NCBI GenBank assembly: GCA_954871525.1
Contig: OX940870.1
Span: 13,175,501 to 13,239,500, forward strand
DNA from: Parietaria judaica
Taxonomy: Eukaryota; Streptophyta; Magnoliopsida; Rosales; Urticaceae
Reading direction: 5' to 3'
Length of the DNA: 64,000 nucleotides
The position numbers and the translations under genes are program-made. The notes under the pieces are model-generated. The model ran no database searches and was not told the DNA's origin. It saw only the letters and a list, made by a program, of their open reading frames with translations. How positions within the stretch are numbered: the stretch's first letter is position 1; every line of letters starts with the position of its first letter. This document shows, piece after piece, positions 61,036 to 64,000 of the stretch.

Positions 61036-62205
61036 ATGTCTGTTACGATTTATTATCTGAACCTGATTTTGGATCGGGGACAAATTTTATGTAATCATTA
61101 TATTTGATTAAATTTGAAGCACATTATTATTTTCTTTAAAAGGCAAGTTTCATCATTTAAAAGCTAATGTCAATATCTTATTCAAATCATTGATATCAAG
61201 CTATACAAATGTAGTTCCTAAGATGTCTTCAAGACATTCTTGAATTTCCCCAGTCAAAGAAATCATTATGAAGAAACAAAGAGGGACTATCAATGATATT
61301 CATAATTGACTGGTACATGTTGTTAAGATAAAAGGAAGGGGTCCTTGATATCTGAGAGATATTGTTATACATGTAGGCACTAGTCGGATTGGCTAGCAGT
61401 GCTGGAAGACTCGCACTCTAAATATTCTCACATGGAAACAAAACCTTGATATAAGGGGACACTGAGAAACTTAGAGATATGAAGAGACTCCAAAGTTTGA
61501 GAACATCATGAGTCCATCACTGGGTAAGTTGCATGCTTAGATTACAGCTCAACGCTTACCGTAACTGGAAAGTCATAACAGTTGTAGTTGGGCATGTGAT
61601 AAACCTTGTAGGATGGAATGACGTTTCAAGAAAACATGCATCCCCCCATTGCTTTTTGGGGCTATACACTCGGGGCCTTCTGAATAGGATAAGTATAATG
61701 AAATTTGTGGCCACAGGCAAAACAAAAGAGTTTCTGTTTTGATGCTTCAATACTTATGCCTGAATCAGAAAACATTAGATCAGGCTTAACAGGTGTTCCT
61801 AACCATGACCTGTGCCGCATCTAGAGATGTAAAAGTATGTCGAAGGAATCAGTCATATACCATATTTTAATCGTAAAGAACCACATGGTTCACCACGATT
61901 AATCTATAAAAGAGGATTTAAAGTTTTGTAGATTGGGGGAAGTTAAGTCTAGGTGGAGGCCACTTACTTCTTGCATACTCATATGAGTATGTGGCCAACA
62001 CTACAGAATCCTACAGAGTCACACCGAACTCGCAACGGAAACGGAGTATGATGATTAAGTTACAATGAAACAAACTTCACGTGTAACTTTGATGAACCAG
62101 GCATGAGTAGCTGAGAGAATGTACATCTAACCCAAGGCGGCATTCTCGAGTAATACTTTATGTGCAGTGCGTGCACGGAGATAGCCAATCCGGTGCGTTC
62201 GTGCA
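61036..62205 (+). other. Copia-4 3' non-coding region
   Basis: About 1.2 kb between the pol stop and the purine tract, with no conserved frame. The small open frames at 61533-61742 and its antisense have no domain. A long 3' spacer of this kind is uncommon in copia elements and may hold an RNA signal. Confidence 0.6.
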
Positions 62206-62215
62206 AGTGGGAGAT
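62206..62215 (+). promoter_or_regulatory. Polypurine tract, Copia-4
   Basis: AAGTGGGAGAT, directly before TGTTGG of the 3' LTR. It is the same tract as in Copia-3 (reverse complement of 44438-44450). Confidence 0.85.
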
Positions 62216-62863
62216 TGTTGGTTATGCCCGAACCCGATATTGTATCTCTCGGGTTATCGGATATCGACCCGATAACCATAACCGACATAATGGGCCCACT
62301 CGGGCCCAAGTATTAATTATGATTCATATTAATTAATAATAGATTAATTAATCCATGATTGGGCTTTTAGAAAGCCCATTAGGTGGGCTTTTAGAAAGCC
62401 CACTAGATCATGACCATAGGGTATTATAAATACCCTAATATGACTCATAATTAACAACACAACACAACACAATAGAAACCCTAGCCTCCTAGAATTCGAG
62501 CTCCCTCCCTAGTGAGTCGAATTTCGTGGCTTCCTCCCCGGTTCAATCAACGGTTGATCATCTAAACACCAACTAGGATCTAACCTATCCTCCGAGGTGT
62601 TTTCCGGTCATCTAAGACGTTCCCGAGTGACGTGGTGTACGAAATAGAGGCGCAACACTTGAGGCGCTAAATCCTAAATTCGACAAGCTCCAAAATCAAA
62701 GGAATCGGCAGTTATTCGGTACAGTTGGCAAAAGTACCGAAGTTTGGTAACGATCTCTAAACTATATCTTAATTCTCGTAATTATTATTCTAGATCTTTA
62801 TTGTTCGATGATATCCCGTGATTTCCGCCTCGGGATTGAGAAAAGTCATCGAAAAACCCAACA
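62216..62863 (+). repeat. Copia-4 3' LTR
   Basis: A 648-bp LTR, nearly identical to 54365-55009. Differences include GGTCATG/GATCATG, a 3-bp ATT insertion near 62787 and CCAATG/CCCGTG near 62816. Confidence 0.95.
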
Positions 62864-62868
62864 AATGG

Positions 62869-63540
62869 AAATAAATCAAACAATCAAATCCTTGTGCTAT
62901 AAGCCGCAACGAGTCAAAATGTATTTTGTGTTGAGTGGATGTGGTGCAGCCGTATTCAAATGGGGTTTGCGTTAAAATTAAGTTATTAATTAGGGATATT
63001 GTTGGTAAAAAAGCTAGTCAAAATCCGCAATATGCATCATATTAGTGTTGAAAGTGATAATAAAATTTTTTTGGCAAATCTTAGTGTGAACAAATTATTA
63101 TCCTTCCAAAAAATAACTTATTGCATACCACTCTATATACGAGAGATAATTCTAATTGGAACTAGTTGACGAATACGAGTAATTATCCTTAAAAAAAATG
63201 TTTCATGTGTCTAATAAATTTTATATAGCGGAGATCTTATAAATGTCTTCATCAAGCCGAGAATATTCGTGAACGCACGTTCTATAAGCTCGACGTAGAG
63301 GCACAAATCTACATTCGATACGTAACCTCAAAAACTACTCACTCTATGAAAAATAGCGTATTAATAATATTTAACATGACAATCGACCACGTTAGATTTT
63401 TTAATAACACAAAATATCATATTAATAATTAGATTAGTTCCAGTACATTGTGTTGATGATGCGACGGCGTAAAACTAATCGAACCTATAGTAATATAATA
63501 TAGAGACATAGCATGAGATAGTCAAATTGAAATGTTTGAT
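62869..63540. other. AT-rich flank
   Basis: About 670 bases right of Copia-4 without a gene or recognisable repeat. Confidence 0.5.
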
Positions 63541-64000
63541 TAGCCAAATAGCCAACCTTTCATTTTTTTTTTTTGTGAAATAGCCAAATAGTTATTTAAT
63601 AACATATTTTATACCTATAATACCATTTTAACATATTAACGGTATTAACGTGGTTAATTTATTTTTTAAAAAATTATTATTTATTTTTTGAAAAAAAATA
63701 TTTTTTTTTGTTAAAATTTTAATCATGATTTTTTATTTTTAAACCAATTAACTACGTTAATATGTTTATTAATGTGTATTAACGTGTATTAACGGAGTTA
63801 ATTTGTTTAAAAAATAAAAATCGTGATTAATATTTTAACAAAAAAAATATTTTTTAAAAAAATTATTTATTTATTTTTAAAAAAAAATTATTTTTTAACA
63901 AATTAACCACGTTAATACGTTAATAAACGTATTAATGTGTATTAACGGAGTTAATTTGTTTAAAAATAAAAAATCGTTATTAAAATTTTAACAAAAAAAT
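63541..64000. repeat. Low-complexity inverted/direct repeat, cut by the window end
   Basis: The text GTGTATTAACGGAGTTAATT occurs at 63784 and again at about 63937 (153-bp period). Each copy is followed by an AAAAATAAAAATCGTGATTA-like block. Complementary AATTAACCACGTTAAT-type words appear between and before them, so the segment could fold back. It may be the start of a MITE or foldback element; the right side is not in the window. Confidence 0.6.

Larger units (their letters stand above)
54365..62863 (+). mobile_element. Copia-4: young, near-complete copia element
   Basis: An 8499-bp element flanked by AATGG at 54360-54364 and 62864-62868. LTRs are 645 and 648 bp and differ by about six substitutions and one 3-bp indel, close to 99% identity. 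It has an initiator-Met primer site, a 1.95-kb leader, a single gag-pol frame of 1358 codons with two premature stops, a 1.2-kb 3' untranslated region and a purine tract. The length is large for a copia element because of the leader and the 3' region. Confidence 0.96.

Noticed and set aside
1..64000. A previously undescribed multi-gene defence or metabolic system
   Set aside because: Apart from the GDSL gene every coding block belongs to a known retrotransposon class, and no cluster of unknown co-oriented genes exists here.

Overview
This window is nuclear DNA from a flowering plant, most likely a eudicot. It is AT-rich, has one gene with GT-AG introns, and is packed with plant-type transposable elements: Ty1/copia and Ty3/gypsy-like LTR elements, an L1-type LINE, a CACTA-type element and a long-TIR foldback element. 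I cannot name the species. There are no bacterial features. The only ordinary host gene I can support is a five-exon GDSL esterase/lipase at 3750-9199 (+). Its exons join in phase to 362 codons and keep all catalytic blocks. Its third intron carries a foldback transposon of about 1 kb.

Layout. 1-3649 is AT-rich flank. 3750-9199 is the GDSL gene. 9670-10102 is a fragment of an LTR end. 10233-15605 is a complete copia element, Copia-1 (+), with TAACT target duplications; its gag and pol are in different frames. 15867-24182 is a 5'-truncated LINE (+) with an 11-bp target duplication. It was later split by Copia-2 (15989-21152, minus strand, TTTCC duplications), whose 3' LTR holds a tiny SINE-like insert. 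24194-27271 is AT-rich with nothing recognisable. 27272-31672 is a decayed copia LTR and gag (+), interrupted by a CACTA-like element (27787-30368, TGT duplications) made mostly of internal repeats.

34885-39074 is a non-autonomous LTR element with gag-related sequence only (TR-GAG or LARD type, GTAGA duplications). Its gag core sits between two arrays of hairpin-forming repeats. 39080-42417 holds decayed copia pieces on the minus strand. 42418-52172 is Copia-3 (minus), which has very long LTRs and keeps only RT-RNase H. 52173-52590 is another old LTR fragment. 54365-62863 is Copia-4 (+), young, with AATGG duplications and one long gag-pol frame broken by just two stop codons. 62869-64000 is AT-rich flank ending in low-complexity repeats.

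The region records successive insertions: Copia-2 is younger than the LINE, the CACTA element is younger than the copia gag it splits, and Copia-5 and Copia-3 are embedded in or fused to older copia debris. Copia-1 and Copia-4 have nearly identical LTR pairs and are the youngest. Copia-3 and Copia-4 share termini, purine tract and a GC-rich, hairpin-rich leader, so they belong to one lineage. The points most worth following up are the hairpin arrays around the TR-GAG gag core, the mosaic gag of Copia-1 versus Copia-2, the lost pol stop in Copia-1 that lets the frame run into its 3' LTR, and the shared structured leader of Copia-3 and Copia-4. I found no convincing new multi-gene system.
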